From Veillonella tobetsuensis (lineage in GTDB: Bacteria; Bacillota; Negativicutes; Veillonellales; Veillonellaceae): a stretch of 64,000 nt of DNA. The stretch lies in the NCBI RefSeq assembly GCF_001078375.1, contig NZ_BBXI01000016.1, forward strand, positions 1 to 64,000, written 5' to 3'. Positions 1 to 7,723 of this stretch are shown here, piece by piece. The translations under genes and the position numbers were made by a program. Under the pieces are notes generated by a model. That model did not search any database. It was not told the origin of the DNA and worked only from the letters and a program-made list of their open reading frames with translations. Position 1 is the stretch's first letter. Each line of letters begins with the position of its first letter.

Positions 1-92
1 CTACTTTTGAGCAAAAAGAATGGCACCAACCATACATATGATTGGTGCCAAAGAAGGCTCGTAGGGTGAACACCCCAACATTTGACAGAGAG
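1..92 (-). ncRNA. Structured RNA at the left edge, identity unresolved (6S-like 5' half?)
   Basis: Read on the minus strand, this stretch follows the terminator of the SLC13 gene. It contains an outer ggctc/gagcc pairing around a GGGTG-TT-CACCC hairpin, then a stem of eight pairs (22-29 with 42-49) and a short T-rich stretch at 11-17. The string GGTGTTC followed by a C-rich run and GAGCC is reminiscent of the 5' half of bacterial 6S RNA, but the partner half would lie left of the window. It could equally be a leader or an attenuator of a gene off the edge. I see no ORF here. Confidence 0.25.
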
Positions 93-94
93 CC

Positions 95-130
95 TAAAAA
101 ACGAGGCCGAATCTTACGATTCGACCTCGT
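95..130 (-). terminator. Intrinsic terminator of the SLC13 transporter gene
   Basis: A 12-bp stem (102-113 with 118-129, one G-U pair) with a four-base loop is followed on the minus strand by six T residues. It lies 34 bases past the transporter stop codon. Confidence 0.85.
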
Positions 131-163
131 GTGTGCTTGTATAGTAGAGTAACCTATCCCCTA

Positions 164-1462
164 TTATTTACCAGGGAAGAATGGCCATACCATTGGGATA
201 ATAATTAAGCTTACTACGAAGCAAACTAAGATCAATGGAACGCCGGCTTTTACATAGTCTGTAAATTTGTATTGGCCAGGACCAAGTACTAATGTATTTG
301 GAGGTGTACCTACAGGTGTACCAAATGCACAAGATGCAGCAACGCCGATAGCCATCAATACTGCATGAGGGTCAGCGCCCATACCTTGAGCAATGGAGAT
401 ACCGATCGGAGCCAATAATGCACAAGATGCAGTGTTAGACATGAATTGAGTCATAACACAAGATAAAATGAACAATACAGCTGTTGCAAAGTAAGGGCTA
501 GGGTCAGAACCCATAACGCCGATTACTGCATTAGCAATCATTTTACCTGCACCAGATTGGTCAAGTGCAGTTGCTACTGGCATCATACCAGCGAATAAGA
601 AGATTGTTACCCAGTCAATGGATGTGTAAGCTTGTTTTTCGTTCAAGCAACCAGTTAATACGCAAAGCATTGCGCCAATAACTGCAACCATGCTCAATGG
701 TAAGTTAATACCATAGCCTTTTAGGAAGTCACCTAAAATCATAGCGATGATTACGCCTAAAAGAATAAGACCAGAGAATAATTGTTTCTTAGGATCGTTA
801 GAAATATCTTCAGCAGCTACCTCTTGTTCAACTTCGCCAGCATCTTGAATTTCATGTTTAGGTAATAAATGTTTACCAATGAGCATCATGAATGCAATAG
901 TAGCAATAGTCAAAGGAATACCGATCCAAGCAAATTCAAAGAAACCAAATGGTTTTTCACCAAATTTAGCCAATGTACCACTTACAATAATGTTTGGAGG
1001 TGTACCAACCATTGTAATGATACCACCGATACCTGCAGCAAATGCTAAAGGCATCAATTGACGAGAAGCAGGAATCTTCGCAACAGCACAGATACCTACA
1101 ACTACTGGAAGTAATGCAGCTGTTGTACCAGTGTTGGACAAGAATGCAGACATAGTTGCCGTAACAACCATGATGGCAAGCATTAAGCCATTTTCGCTAG
1201 TACCTGCATGAGATACTACTGTTTCCCCAATTTTTTGAGCTAAACCAGTGTAGAACAATGCAGCACCAACAACGAACATGCCAGCGAACAACACAACTGT
1301 ACTATCAGATAAACCAGAGAATACAACCTTAGGAGTAATAATCCCCATAAGGCCTAGAGTAATAGCACCGCCTAAAGAAGTAATAGCTAATGGAATAATT
1401 TCCGTAACGAATAAAACAGCCATGACTGCAAGGACGATTAAGGTTTGTTCTGCAGTACCCAT
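164..1462 (-). CDS. SLC13/DASS-family anion:sodium symporter
   Basis: Inner-membrane carrier of 432 residues, about ten to twelve hydrophobic segments. It has the two SNT signature loops of the divalent anion:Na+ symporter (DASS) family, SNTGTT near residue 108 and SNTASC near 343, each followed by a proline-containing helix, and a glycine-rich GTPPN motif in each half. These loops bind sodium and the carboxylates of dicarboxylates or sulfate in characterised members. It is related to the two transporters at 47394-50129 but not a close copy. Substrate cannot be read from the sequence; C4-dicarboxylates fit the metabolism here. It is probably cotranscribed with the small membrane gene 39 bp upstream. 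Confidence 0.85.
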   Translation of the reverse strand: MGTAEQTLIVLAVMAVLFVTEIIPLAITSLGGAITLGLMGIITPKVVFSGLSDSTVVLFAGMFVVGAALFYTGLAQKIGETVVSHAGTSENGLMLAIMVVTATMSAFLSNTGTTAALLPVVVGICAVAKIPASRQLMPLAFAAGIGGIITMVGTPPNIIVSGTLAKFGEKPFGFFEFAWIGIPLTIATIAFMMLIGKHLLPKHEIQDAGEVEQEVAAEDISNDPKKQLFSGLILLGVIIAMILGDFLKGYGINLPLSMVAVIGAMLCVLTGCLNEKQAYTSIDWVTIFLFAGMMPVATALDQSGAGKMIANAVIGVMGSDPSPYFATAVLFILSCVMTQFMSNTASCALLAPIGISIAQGMGADPHAVLMAIGVAASCAFGTPVGTPPNTLVLGPGQYKFTDYVKAGVPLILVCFVVSLIIIPMVWPFFPGK

Positions 1463-1501
1463 ACATCATCATCTCCCTTCAGAGAAATGCACTGATTATA
1501 G

Positions 1502-1759
1502 TTATATGAGATACACAAGATAGCTTACAATGCTAATAGCACAAGCCATCATAAAAGTTATACCATAACCCTCTTTAGTTTTAGGATAGCCAAAAAATAA
1601 CGCTTCCCCTAAAAATCCTCGGCGATTAAACCAAGTATATTTAGTTCTACGTTGAAACCATTTAGCTTTTCCTTCATTACCGATAATCAGTGCAGTAATA
1701 AAAAATACAATAAATGCCCAAATAAAACAAATCAGTATTTTTAATTCTATAGATACCAA
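1502..1759 (-). CDS. Small two-helix membrane protein, unknown function
   Basis: 85 residues with a hydrophobic helix at about 7-27, a basic middle part rich in Arg/Lys/Trp and a second helix near the C-terminus. Not recognised. The start is a TTG: a GAGGTGG ribosome-binding site lies seven bases before it and there is no ATG at the right distance. It sits between a plausible promoter (1810-1838) and the SLC13 gene, so it may be an accessory peptide of that carrier; this is inference from position only. Confidence 0.6.
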   Translation of the reverse strand: MVSIELKILICFIWAFIVFFITALIIGNEGKAKWFQRRTKYTWFNRRGFLGEALFFGYPKTKEGYGITFMMACAISIVSYLVYLI

Positions 1760-1809
1760 GTGACCACCTCTACTATATCAAAAAGCACTGAAAGGTTATT
1801 GTGTGAATT

Positions 1810-1838
1810 CTTGTATCACCTAATGACCGATCTGACAA
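1810..1838 (-). promoter_or_regulatory. Sigma-70-type promoter for the small membrane protein/SLC13 unit
   Basis: Minus strand -35 TTGTCA (1833-1838), 17-base spacer, -10 TACAAG (1810-1815). It lies 51 bases before the TTG start and after the mmdB terminator. Confidence 0.5.
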
Positions 1839-1889
1839 AGCATTTATTGCTAATATCCCTCTTTTTTGTATGTTTAAATACTATTAAGA

Positions 1890-1940
1890 GATTTTTTTAT
1901 TCACCAATAGGTGTACCGCAAAAGGCACACCTTGGTGAAT
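1890..1940 (-). terminator. Terminator at the end of the mmd operon
   Basis: Long stem (attcaccaa and ttggtgaat arms with an inner gtgtacc/ggcacac pairing) directly after the mmdB stop, followed on the minus strand by seven T residues (1892-1898). Confidence 0.85.
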
Positions 1941-1950
1941 AAATATTAAA

Positions 1951-3072
1951 TTAATGGCTAGACAACATAGCAAGCATTGTACCTGCTGCTACTGCTGTAC
2001 CAATAACACCAGCTACGTTCGGACCCATAGCATGCATGAGCAAGAAGTTTGCTGGGTTAGCTTTTGCACCTACTACTTGAGATACACGAGCTGCCATTGG
2101 AACCGCGGATACACCAGCAGAACCAATAAGTGGATTAGTTTTACCACCGTCAACCATGCTCATCAACTTACCAAATAATACGCCACCAGCTGTGCCACCG
2201 ATAAATGCAACCAAACCTAAGCAAATGATAAGGAGCGTTTGTACACTTAAGAAGTGTTCCGCACTCATTGTTAAGCCAGTACCAGTTGCTAAGAAGATAG
2301 TAACAGTATTGATCAACGCATTTTGAGATGTATCGGACAAACGATCAGTTACGCCAGATTCACGGAACAAGTTACCTAACATCAACATACCTAAAAGGGA
2401 TGTAATGGAAGGAAGTAATAAGGAAATGAAGATTGTAGCAACAATTGGGAATACGATTTTTTCAAAACGTGTAACATCACGCAATTGTTCCATAACAATT
2501 TCACGTTCTTTTTGAGTAGTGAATAACTTCATTACAGGTGGTTGAATCAACGGTACTAAGGACATATAAGAATATGCAGCAACCGCGATTGCACCTAATA
2601 AATGAGGAGCTAGTTTAGTAGCCAAATAAATGGATGTAGGGCCATCAGCACCACCGATGATACCGATAGCAGCTGCTTCTTGAGCTGTAAAGCCAAGCAT
2701 CATTGCGCCACCTAAAGCAACGAATACGCCGATTTGTGCAGCAGCACCTAAAAGCAATGTTTTAGGGTTCGCAATGAGCGGACCAAAGTCAGTCATTGCA
2801 CCTACACCTAGAAAAATTAATGGTGGGAAGATTTCTTGGGAGATACCTGCACTAATAAGTGCCATAACGCCTTCTTCAAAACCGTTACGAGGAATGTTAG
2901 CAAGTACACAACCAAACGCAATCGGACCCAACAATAATGGTTCAAACTCTCTAGCAAATGCCAAATATAATAGGATTAAACCTACAAGAATCATAATAGC
3001 ATTGCCCGTTGTAAATGCGAGGAACCCGCTATCGTTTATAACAGATTGAATCGCAACAGCAAAAGCCTCCAT
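1951..3072 (-). CDS. mmdB: Methylmalonyl-CoA decarboxylase, beta subunit (Na+-transporting)
   Basis: Integral membrane subunit (373 residues) that decarboxylates carboxybiotin on MmdC and couples this to export of sodium ions. About nine membrane segments are visible. The family signature GGADGPTS at 140-147 is present with the Asp (D143) that takes part in Na+ binding in oxaloacetate and methylmalonyl-CoA decarboxylases, as are the conserved N-terminal half reading GVGAMTDF and a late GSAGVSAVP motif. It is the last gene of the operon, with a strong terminator 11 bp after the stop. A start with GGGGAAC eight bases upstream fits. Oxaloacetate decarboxylase beta is nearly identical in type; the neighbouring mutase and epimerase genes decide for methylmalonyl-CoA. 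Confidence 0.95.
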   Translation of the reverse strand: MEAFAVAIQSVINDSGFLAFTTGNAIMILVGLILLYLAFAREFEPLLLGPIAFGCVLANIPRNGFEEGVMALISAGISQEIFPPLIFLGVGAMTDFGPLIANPKTLLLGAAAQIGVFVALGGAMMLGFTAQEAAAIGIIGGADGPTSIYLATKLAPHLLGAIAVAAYSYMSLVPLIQPPVMKLFTTQKEREIVMEQLRDVTRFEKIVFPIVATIFISLLLPSITSLLGMLMLGNLFRESGVTDRLSDTSQNALINTVTIFLATGTGLTMSAEHFLSVQTLLIICLGLVAFIGGTAGGVLFGKLMSMVDGGKTNPLIGSAGVSAVPMAARVSQVVGAKANPANFLLMHAMGPNVAGVIGTAVAAGTMLAMLSSH

Positions 3073-3113
3073 ATGCGTTCCCCTTTCACAAATATAAAAT
3101 TGTCATATGACGC

Positions 3114-3127
3114 GGCGCACCCGCGCC
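3114..3127 (-). other. GC-rich hairpin between mmdC and mmdB
   Basis: GGCGC-GGGT-GCGCC stem-loop in the 73-base mmdC-mmdB gap, in an otherwise AT-rich spacer and without a T-run. It may protect mRNA or set the relative output of the two subunits; no more than a suggestion. Confidence 0.4.
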
Positions 3128-3145
3128 ATACTACAATACTTGGTA

Positions 3146-3529
3146 TTAGCCAAGAACAACCATGTCATCGCCAGTGGATACAGTTTGGTTAGCAGATACG
3201 CGAACTTCAGAAACTACAGCATCATGTGGAGCTGCGATTTCGTTTTGCATTTTCATAGCTTCAAGAATCAACAAAGTTTCGCCTTTTTTAACTGCTTGGC
3301 CAGCAGATACTGCTACAGATAGGATTTTACCAGGCATTGGAGCTTTTACAGTTTCAGCACCTGCTGGAACTGGAGCTGCTGCTGCAGCTGGAGCTGGAGC
3401 TGGTGCAGGAGCTGCTTTAGGAGCTGCTGCTGGAGCTGCTGCAGGAGCTGCTGCAGGAGCTGCGCCTTTTACTTCATTAACTTCTACATCATATGCTGTG
3501 CCATTTACTGTAACATTGAATTTTTTCAT
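3146..3529 (-). CDS. mmdC: Methylmalonyl-CoA decarboxylase, gamma (biotin carrier) subunit
   Basis: 127-residue biotinyl carrier. A short N-terminal fold (1-20) is followed by a flexible Pro/Ala linker (about 24-56) and a biotinyl domain with EAMKMQNE, so Lys93 carries biotin. The prosthetic group shuttles CO2 from the carboxyltransferase MmdA to the membrane decarboxylase MmdB. I place the start at the ATG (3529) that follows GGAGG by eight bases; an in-frame TTG five codons upstream overlaps that ribosome-binding site and is unlikely. The linker is encoded by near-repeats of gcagctcc-type codons, which produce a long Ala/Gly-rich shadow ORF on the other strand. Confidence 0.95.
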   Translation of the reverse strand: MKKFNVTVNGTAYDVEVNEVKGAAPAAAPAAAPAAAPKAAPAPAPAPAAAAAPVPAGAETVKAPMPGKILSVAVSAGQAVKKGETLLILEAMKMQNEIAAPHDAVVSEVRVSANQTVSTGDDMVVLG

Positions 3530-3631
3530 CTTAAATTCCTCCAAAATGTGTATGTCTACACAATACTTACAAATTTTTATTTACACATATTAATCTGATA
3601 ATCCTATCGATTACCGAATTAAGTGACACTG

Positions 3632-3799
3632 TTAACGAGTACCACGTACGCGACCTTCCATTTTCCAGTTGTAGCTTACAATTGGACGGATGTGCGCAAT
3701 TTGATCAGCGGAATAACCCATTGCTGATAATGCACCAACGATAACCGCTACTACATCTTGAGATGGAGCTTTACCGTTAGTTGCTGTAGCATTGTTCAT
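3632..3799 (-). CDS. mmdE: Methylmalonyl-CoA decarboxylase, epsilon subunit
   Basis: A 55-residue ORF starting MNNATATNGK and ending GRVRGTR, between mmdC and mmdD, with a ribosome-binding site (AGGAGG) just upstream. This is the size and position of the epsilon subunit described for Veillonella parvula. Its body (about residues 14-50) matches the C-terminal domain of MmdD: VVAxIVGAxxAMGYS, QIAxIRP and W(K/R)xEGR are shared. In the V. parvula enzyme epsilon stabilises the complex. Easily missed because of its length. Confidence 0.93.
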   Translation of the reverse strand: MNNATATNGKAPSQDVVAVIVGALSAMGYSADQIAHIRPIVSYNWKMEGRVRGTR

Positions 3800-3822
3800 T
3801 ACAAATGCCTCCTAAAATAATA

Positions 3823-4167
3823 TTAACCTCTACCGCTTAAACGACCTTCTAAGCGCCATTTAGCACTAGTTGCTGTAGGTCGAATAGATGCAATTTGTTC
3901 AGATGAGTACCCCATCGCCACAATGGCACCTACGATAGCTGCTACTACTTCATCCTCATTTTGAGCGGATGCACTTGGCGTTGCTACAGGAGCTGCTGCT
4001 GGAGCTGCTACAGTTGTACTTGCTTCAGGGGCTTTTTTTTTCTTAGTAGGATCGATCATATGCACGATTTGCATCAATACGCCTAAAAGAATTAGCACCA
4101 CAAACACAACTGTCATATTAATAGCCATAATTAGCCAAGGATTGGTAGTAACTGCTTGTCCTTCCAT
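3823..4167 (-). CDS. mmdD: Methylmalonyl-CoA decarboxylase, delta subunit
   Basis: 114-residue membrane-anchored assembly subunit. One transmembrane helix (about 10-33) is followed by a basic stretch, an Ala/Pro/Thr linker and a C-terminal domain resembling MmdE. It holds the soluble MmdA carboxyltransferase and MmdC onto MmdB. The start chosen is the second Met of Met-Ile-Met, seven bases after GGGG; the first Met codon lies too close to the ribosome-binding site. It sits 73 bases after the mmdA stop and 23 bases before mmdE. Confidence 0.93.
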   Translation of the reverse strand: MEGQAVTTNPWLIMAINMTVVFVVLILLGVLMQIVHMIDPTKKKKAPEASTTVAAPAAAPVATPSASAQNEDEVVAAIVGAIVAMGYSSEQIASIRPTATSAKWRLEGRLSGRG

Positions 4168-4240
4168 AATCATTCCCCTTTCTAAAAAATTAGTAAAGAA
4201 AGGTATCTCCCAAATTCGATGATATATTTACCGAATCGAA

Positions 4241-5770
4241 TTATAATGGAATATTACCATGTTTCTTTGGAGCACGGTTTTCACGTTTGCTTGCAAGCAT
4301 AGCCAATGCATTGATAACTGCTGGACGAGTTTGTTTTGGTTCGATTACAACATCTACGAAGCCACGTTCTGCAGCTTTGTAAGGAGTTGCGAATTCTTCC
4401 ACGTATTTAGCTGTTTTAGCATCTTTATCTTCATCTTTCTTGAAGATAATGTTAGCTGCACCAGCAGGACCCATTACAGCAATTTCGGATGTAGGCCAAG
4501 CGTATACTTGGTCAGCACCTAAGTCTTGGGAACACATTGCGAGGTAGGAACCGCCGTATGCTTTACGAGTGATAACAGTAATTTTAGGTACTGTTGCTTC
4601 AGAGTAAGCATACAACATTTTAGCACCATGACGAATGATACCGCCCCATTCTTGATTTGTGCCAGGCAAGAAACCAGGAACGTCAACGAAGTTAACGATT
4701 GGAATATTGAAAGCATCACAGAAACGGATGAAACGGGAAGATTTGTCAGATGCATTGATGTCCAAGCAACCAGCCATTACTTTTGGTTGGTTAGCAATGA
4801 TACCAACGGATTGACCATCAAAACGTGCGAAGCAAGTGATGATGTTTGTAGCATAGAATGGTTGAACTTCATAGTATTCACCATTATCTACTGTAGCAGC
4901 GATAACATCTTTCATGTCGTAAGGCATGTTGCTGTTATCAGGTAACAAGCTATTAAGACCTTCGTCTTCACGAGTTGGATCATCACCAGTGTCTACCAAT
5001 GGAGCGTCTTCCATGTTGTTAGAAGGCAAGAAACCTAACAAGTAACGAATTTGAGCGATACAATCATCTTCATCTTCAGCTGCAAAGTGAGCAACACCGG
5101 ACACAGAGTTGTGAGCCATTGCACCACCAAGATCTTCAGCTGTTACTTCTTCACCTGTTACAGATTTAATAACTGCAGGACCAGTGATGAACATTTGAGA
5201 TGTGTTTTTAACCATGTAGATGAAGTCAGTCAATGCTGGAGAATAAACAGCACCACCTGCACAAGGTCCCATGATTACGGAAATTTGTGGAATAACGCCA
5301 GATGCATTTGTATTTTCAAAGAAAATTTTACCGTAACCAGCAAGAGCATCTACTGCTTCTTGGATACGCGCACCGCCGGAATCATTGATACCAACGATAG
5401 GAGCACCCATTTTCATTGCTAAACGTTGTACTTTAACGATTTTAGCAGCGTGCATTTCACCAAGAGAACCACCTTCTACGGTGAAGTCTTGTGCGAATGC
5501 ATATACCAAACGACCATCGATAGTACCGTAACCAGTTACTACGCCTTCGCCTGGTAATTCTTTTTTCTCTTGACCGAAGTTAACACAGCGATGTTTAACA
5601 AATTGGTCAAGTTCAACAAAAGAGTTGTCATCGAATAATTTCGCCAAACGTTCACGAGCAGTCATTTTGCCTTGAGCATGTTGTTTCTCAACGCGTTTTT
5701 CACCGCCACCAGCTTTTACTTTAGCTAGCTTTTCGTGCAACAACTCGATTTTTTCTTGCACTGTTTGCAT
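4241..5770 (-). CDS. mmdA: Methylmalonyl-CoA decarboxylase, alpha subunit (carboxyltransferase)
   Basis: 509-residue soluble carboxyltransferase of the acyl-CoA carboxylase beta-chain family. It moves the carboxyl group of (S)-methylmalonyl-CoA to biotin on MmdC, yielding propionyl-CoA. Two crotonase-like halves are seen, with the GGARIQEAV oxyanion/CoA region near residue 133 and a second GG(S)YLAMCSQ region near 408. Length matches the family. The ATG follows GGAGGTGCTGAC. It is the first of the five decarboxylase genes and follows the epimerase gene by 39 bases, so substrate is made and used by products of one transcript. Confidence 0.95.
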   Translation of the reverse strand: MQTVQEKIELLHEKLAKVKAGGGEKRVEKQHAQGKMTARERLAKLFDDNSFVELDQFVKHRCVNFGQEKKELPGEGVVTGYGTIDGRLVYAFAQDFTVEGGSLGEMHAAKIVKVQRLAMKMGAPIVGINDSGGARIQEAVDALAGYGKIFFENTNASGVIPQISVIMGPCAGGAVYSPALTDFIYMVKNTSQMFITGPAVIKSVTGEEVTAEDLGGAMAHNSVSGVAHFAAEDEDDCIAQIRYLLGFLPSNNMEDAPLVDTGDDPTREDEGLNSLLPDNSNMPYDMKDVIAATVDNGEYYEVQPFYATNIITCFARFDGQSVGIIANQPKVMAGCLDINASDKSSRFIRFCDAFNIPIVNFVDVPGFLPGTNQEWGGIIRHGAKMLYAYSEATVPKITVITRKAYGGSYLAMCSQDLGADQVYAWPTSEIAVMGPAGAANIIFKKDEDKDAKTAKYVEEFATPYKAAERGFVDVVIEPKQTRPAVINALAMLASKRENRAPKKHGNIPL

Positions 5771-5809
5771 GTCAGCACCTCCATAAAAAAAACTTGTTAC
5801 ATTATTATT

Positions 5810-6232
5810 TTATTTCATTCGTTGACAAAGTTCAAGTAAAACGCCACCAGTCGCTTTAGGATGAAGGAATGCAATAGCGGAGCCGCCTGCGCCGTAACGA
5901 GGTTTTTCATCAATCATTTTAATACCTTTTGCCATAAGATCAGCAATAGCATTTTCAATATTATCTACACGTAATGCAACGTGTTGGATACCATCACGGC
6001 CGCCATTTTTTTCGATGAATTTACCGATAGGGCCATCTGGAGTAGTAGTTTCTAAGAATTCTAATTCAGCATCGCCACATGGGAAGAAGGATACTTTTAC
6101 TTTTTGTTCTTCTACTACTTCATCTTCTGGAAGATGTTCAATACCTAAAGCATTTTTATAAAATTCTTTAGTTGCTGCTAAGTCATTAACACCAATACCG
6201 ATGTGATCCACTTGTAATACTTTAAAAGCCAT
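5810..6232 (-). CDS. mce: Methylmalonyl-CoA epimerase
   Basis: 140-residue VOC-fold (glyoxalase/dioxygenase superfamily) enzyme that interconverts (R)- and (S)-methylmalonyl-CoA. It is needed because the B12 mutase makes the R form and the decarboxylase uses S. Metal ligands expected for the family are visible: His10 (VDHIGIGV), His84 (IQHVALRV) and Glu134 (VLLELCQ), with the general-base Glu region at 57-62. Placed between the mutase-associated GTPase and mmdA. Full length for the family. Confidence 0.93.
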   Translation of the reverse strand: MAFKVLQVDHIGIGVNDLAATKEFYKNALGIEHLPEDEVVEEQKVKVSFFPCGDAELEFLETTTPDGPIGKFIEKNGGRDGIQHVALRVDNIENAIADLMAKGIKMIDEKPRYGAGGSAIAFLHPKATGGVLLELCQRMK

Positions 6233-6283
6233 TTCGATTATCTCCTTTTTAAGGCTAAATCTCTAATGCTAAGTAGTCGCCGT

Positions 6284-7222
6284 CTACTTTAGCACGCTTG
6301 TCATTACGCCGTTAACAACTGTATATGGGTCGTTTTCACGCTCATTGACAGCTGCCACTTGGCTATTAAATTCGTCGCTTGTAATGATTTTTTCAGCTAC
6401 ATAACGACCAATTTGTTCATTAATCATTGCGATGATTTCATCACGAGTACGTTCTGCGCGACGAGATTCCAATTCACCAGAATCTTCAAGATACTCAAAA
6501 TGTTCATCTAAGGCTTCGATGAGTTCATCTACGCCTTGGTCTTTACTAGCAATTGTGCGCTTAATTGGTGGGCGCCATTTTACTTCACGAGAGTCAAGGT
6601 CAAGCATCATTTCAATTTCAACATTCAAACGATCGCAACCATCTCGGTCAGCTTTATTGATAGCAAATACATCGCCGATTTCAAGAATACCCGCTTTAAT
6701 AGCTTGGATATCATCACCGAGACCTGGAACAAGTACAACCAATGTAGTATCTGCATTTTTTACGATATCTACTTCGGATTGACCTACGCCTACAGTTTCA
6801 ATGATAACTATATCCATGCCAAAGGCATCCATTAATTTAACAACGTCTGCAGTCTTTTTGGATAAACCACCAAGACTACCACGCGTACCCATGCTTCGAA
6901 TGAAAACATTTTCGTTTAATGTTAAATCATTCATACGAATACGGTCCCCCAAGATAGCGCCACCTGAGAATGGGCTAGTTGGGTCGATGGCAACGATGCC
7001 GACTGTTTTACCTTGATCTAAGTAGTGTTTTACTACTTTATCGGTCAAAGTACTTTTACCAGCACCAGGGGCCCCTGTGATACCGAGAATACGTGCACGC
7101 CCTGTTTTAGGGTAAATGGCCTTCATTATTTCGATGGCATTATCATACTCATTTTCTACAGCGGTAATGGACCGTGCTAAGGCTAGTCGAGAACCTTCAA
7201 AGAGGCCTTTAACTAAATCCAT
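6284..7222 (-). CDS. meaB: Methylmalonyl-CoA mutase-associated GTPase (MeaB)
   Basis: 312-residue G3E P-loop GTPase that protects and reloads the adenosylcobalamin mutase. The Walker A motif GAPGAGKST is at about 50-58, and a GVGQSE switch motif and NKADRDG base-recognition motif (guanine specificity) follow. An ArgK/kinase reading of such genes is obsolete. The start chosen is the ATG preceded by AGGTGG at eight bases; two in-frame GTG codons just upstream overlap that site. It is directly downstream of the small mutase subunit gene. Confidence 0.92.
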   Translation of the reverse strand: MDLVKGLFEGSRLALARSITAVENEYDNAIEIMKAIYPKTGRARILGITGAPGAGKSTLTDKVVKHYLDQGKTVGIVAIDPTSPFSGGAILGDRIRMNDLTLNENVFIRSMGTRGSLGGLSKKTADVVKLMDAFGMDIVIIETVGVGQSEVDIVKNADTTLVVLVPGLGDDIQAIKAGILEIGDVFAINKADRDGCDRLNVEIEMMLDLDSREVKWRPPIKRTIASKDQGVDELIEALDEHFEYLEDSGELESRRAERTRDEIIAMINEQIGRYVAEKIITSDEFNSQVAAVNERENDPYTVVNGVMTSVLK

Positions 7223-7299
7223 TCGCCTCACCACCTATCTTAGAATATGGGAATAGAGGGGAGTCAGCTATTCCAGTTGAACCCCTCTCATCCTATTAA

Positions 7300-7695
7300 T
7301 TATTTTACGTGTTCGTTGATGAATTTTACAATATCACCAGTTGGTGTACCAGGTGTGAATACAGCTGCTACGCCAGCTTCTTTCAAGCCAGGAATATCAG
7401 CATCAGGAATAACGCCACCACCGATTACTAATACATCACCCATGCCTTTTTCTTTCAAAAGCTCAACGATTTTAGGGAACAATGTGTTGTGAGCACCGGA
7501 AAGAAGGGATAATGCAACTACATTAACGTCTTCAGAAAGAGCTGCTTCAACGATTTGTTCTGGAGTTTGACGAAGACCTGTGTAGATTACTTCGAAACCA
7601 GCATCGCGAAGTGCGCGTGCTACTACTTTTGCACCACGGTCATGACCATCAAGACCTGGTTTTGCTACGATTACTCTAATACGTTTTTCTGCCAT
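7300..7695 (-). CDS. Methylmalonyl-CoA mutase, cobalamin-binding small subunit
   Basis: 131-residue stand-alone B12-binding domain. The Asp-X-His-X-X-Gly motif (D16, H18, G21) gives the His that replaces dimethylbenzimidazole as the lower cobalt ligand, and the SLLSGAH and GGG-xxP-D motifs of the Rossmann-like fold follow. Together with the 548-residue catalytic subunit upstream it forms a split mutase rearranging succinyl-CoA to (R)-methylmalonyl-CoA. Many bacteria carry both parts in one chain; the split form is common in Negativicutes and archaea. ATG follows GGAGGTAATAAATC. Confidence 0.93.
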   Translation of the reverse strand: MAEKRIRVIVAKPGLDGHDRGAKVVARALRDAGFEVIYTGLRQTPEQIVEAALSEDVNVVALSLLSGAHNTLFPKIVELLKEKGMGDVLVIGGGVIPDADIPGLKEAGVAAVFTPGTPTGDIVKFINEHVK

Positions 7696-7723
7696 GATTT
7701 ATTACCTCCGAAATTAGCCGATA

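Noticed and set aside
1760-1942. 60-codon plus-strand ORF between the small membrane gene and mmdB
   Set aside because: It covers a promoter and a terminator of minus-strand units and has no convincing ribosome-binding site.
3162-3593. Long Ala/Gly-rich ORF on the plus strand opposite mmdC
   Set aside because: It is the complement of the Pro/Ala linker codons of mmdC; no ribosome-binding site and low-complexity content.
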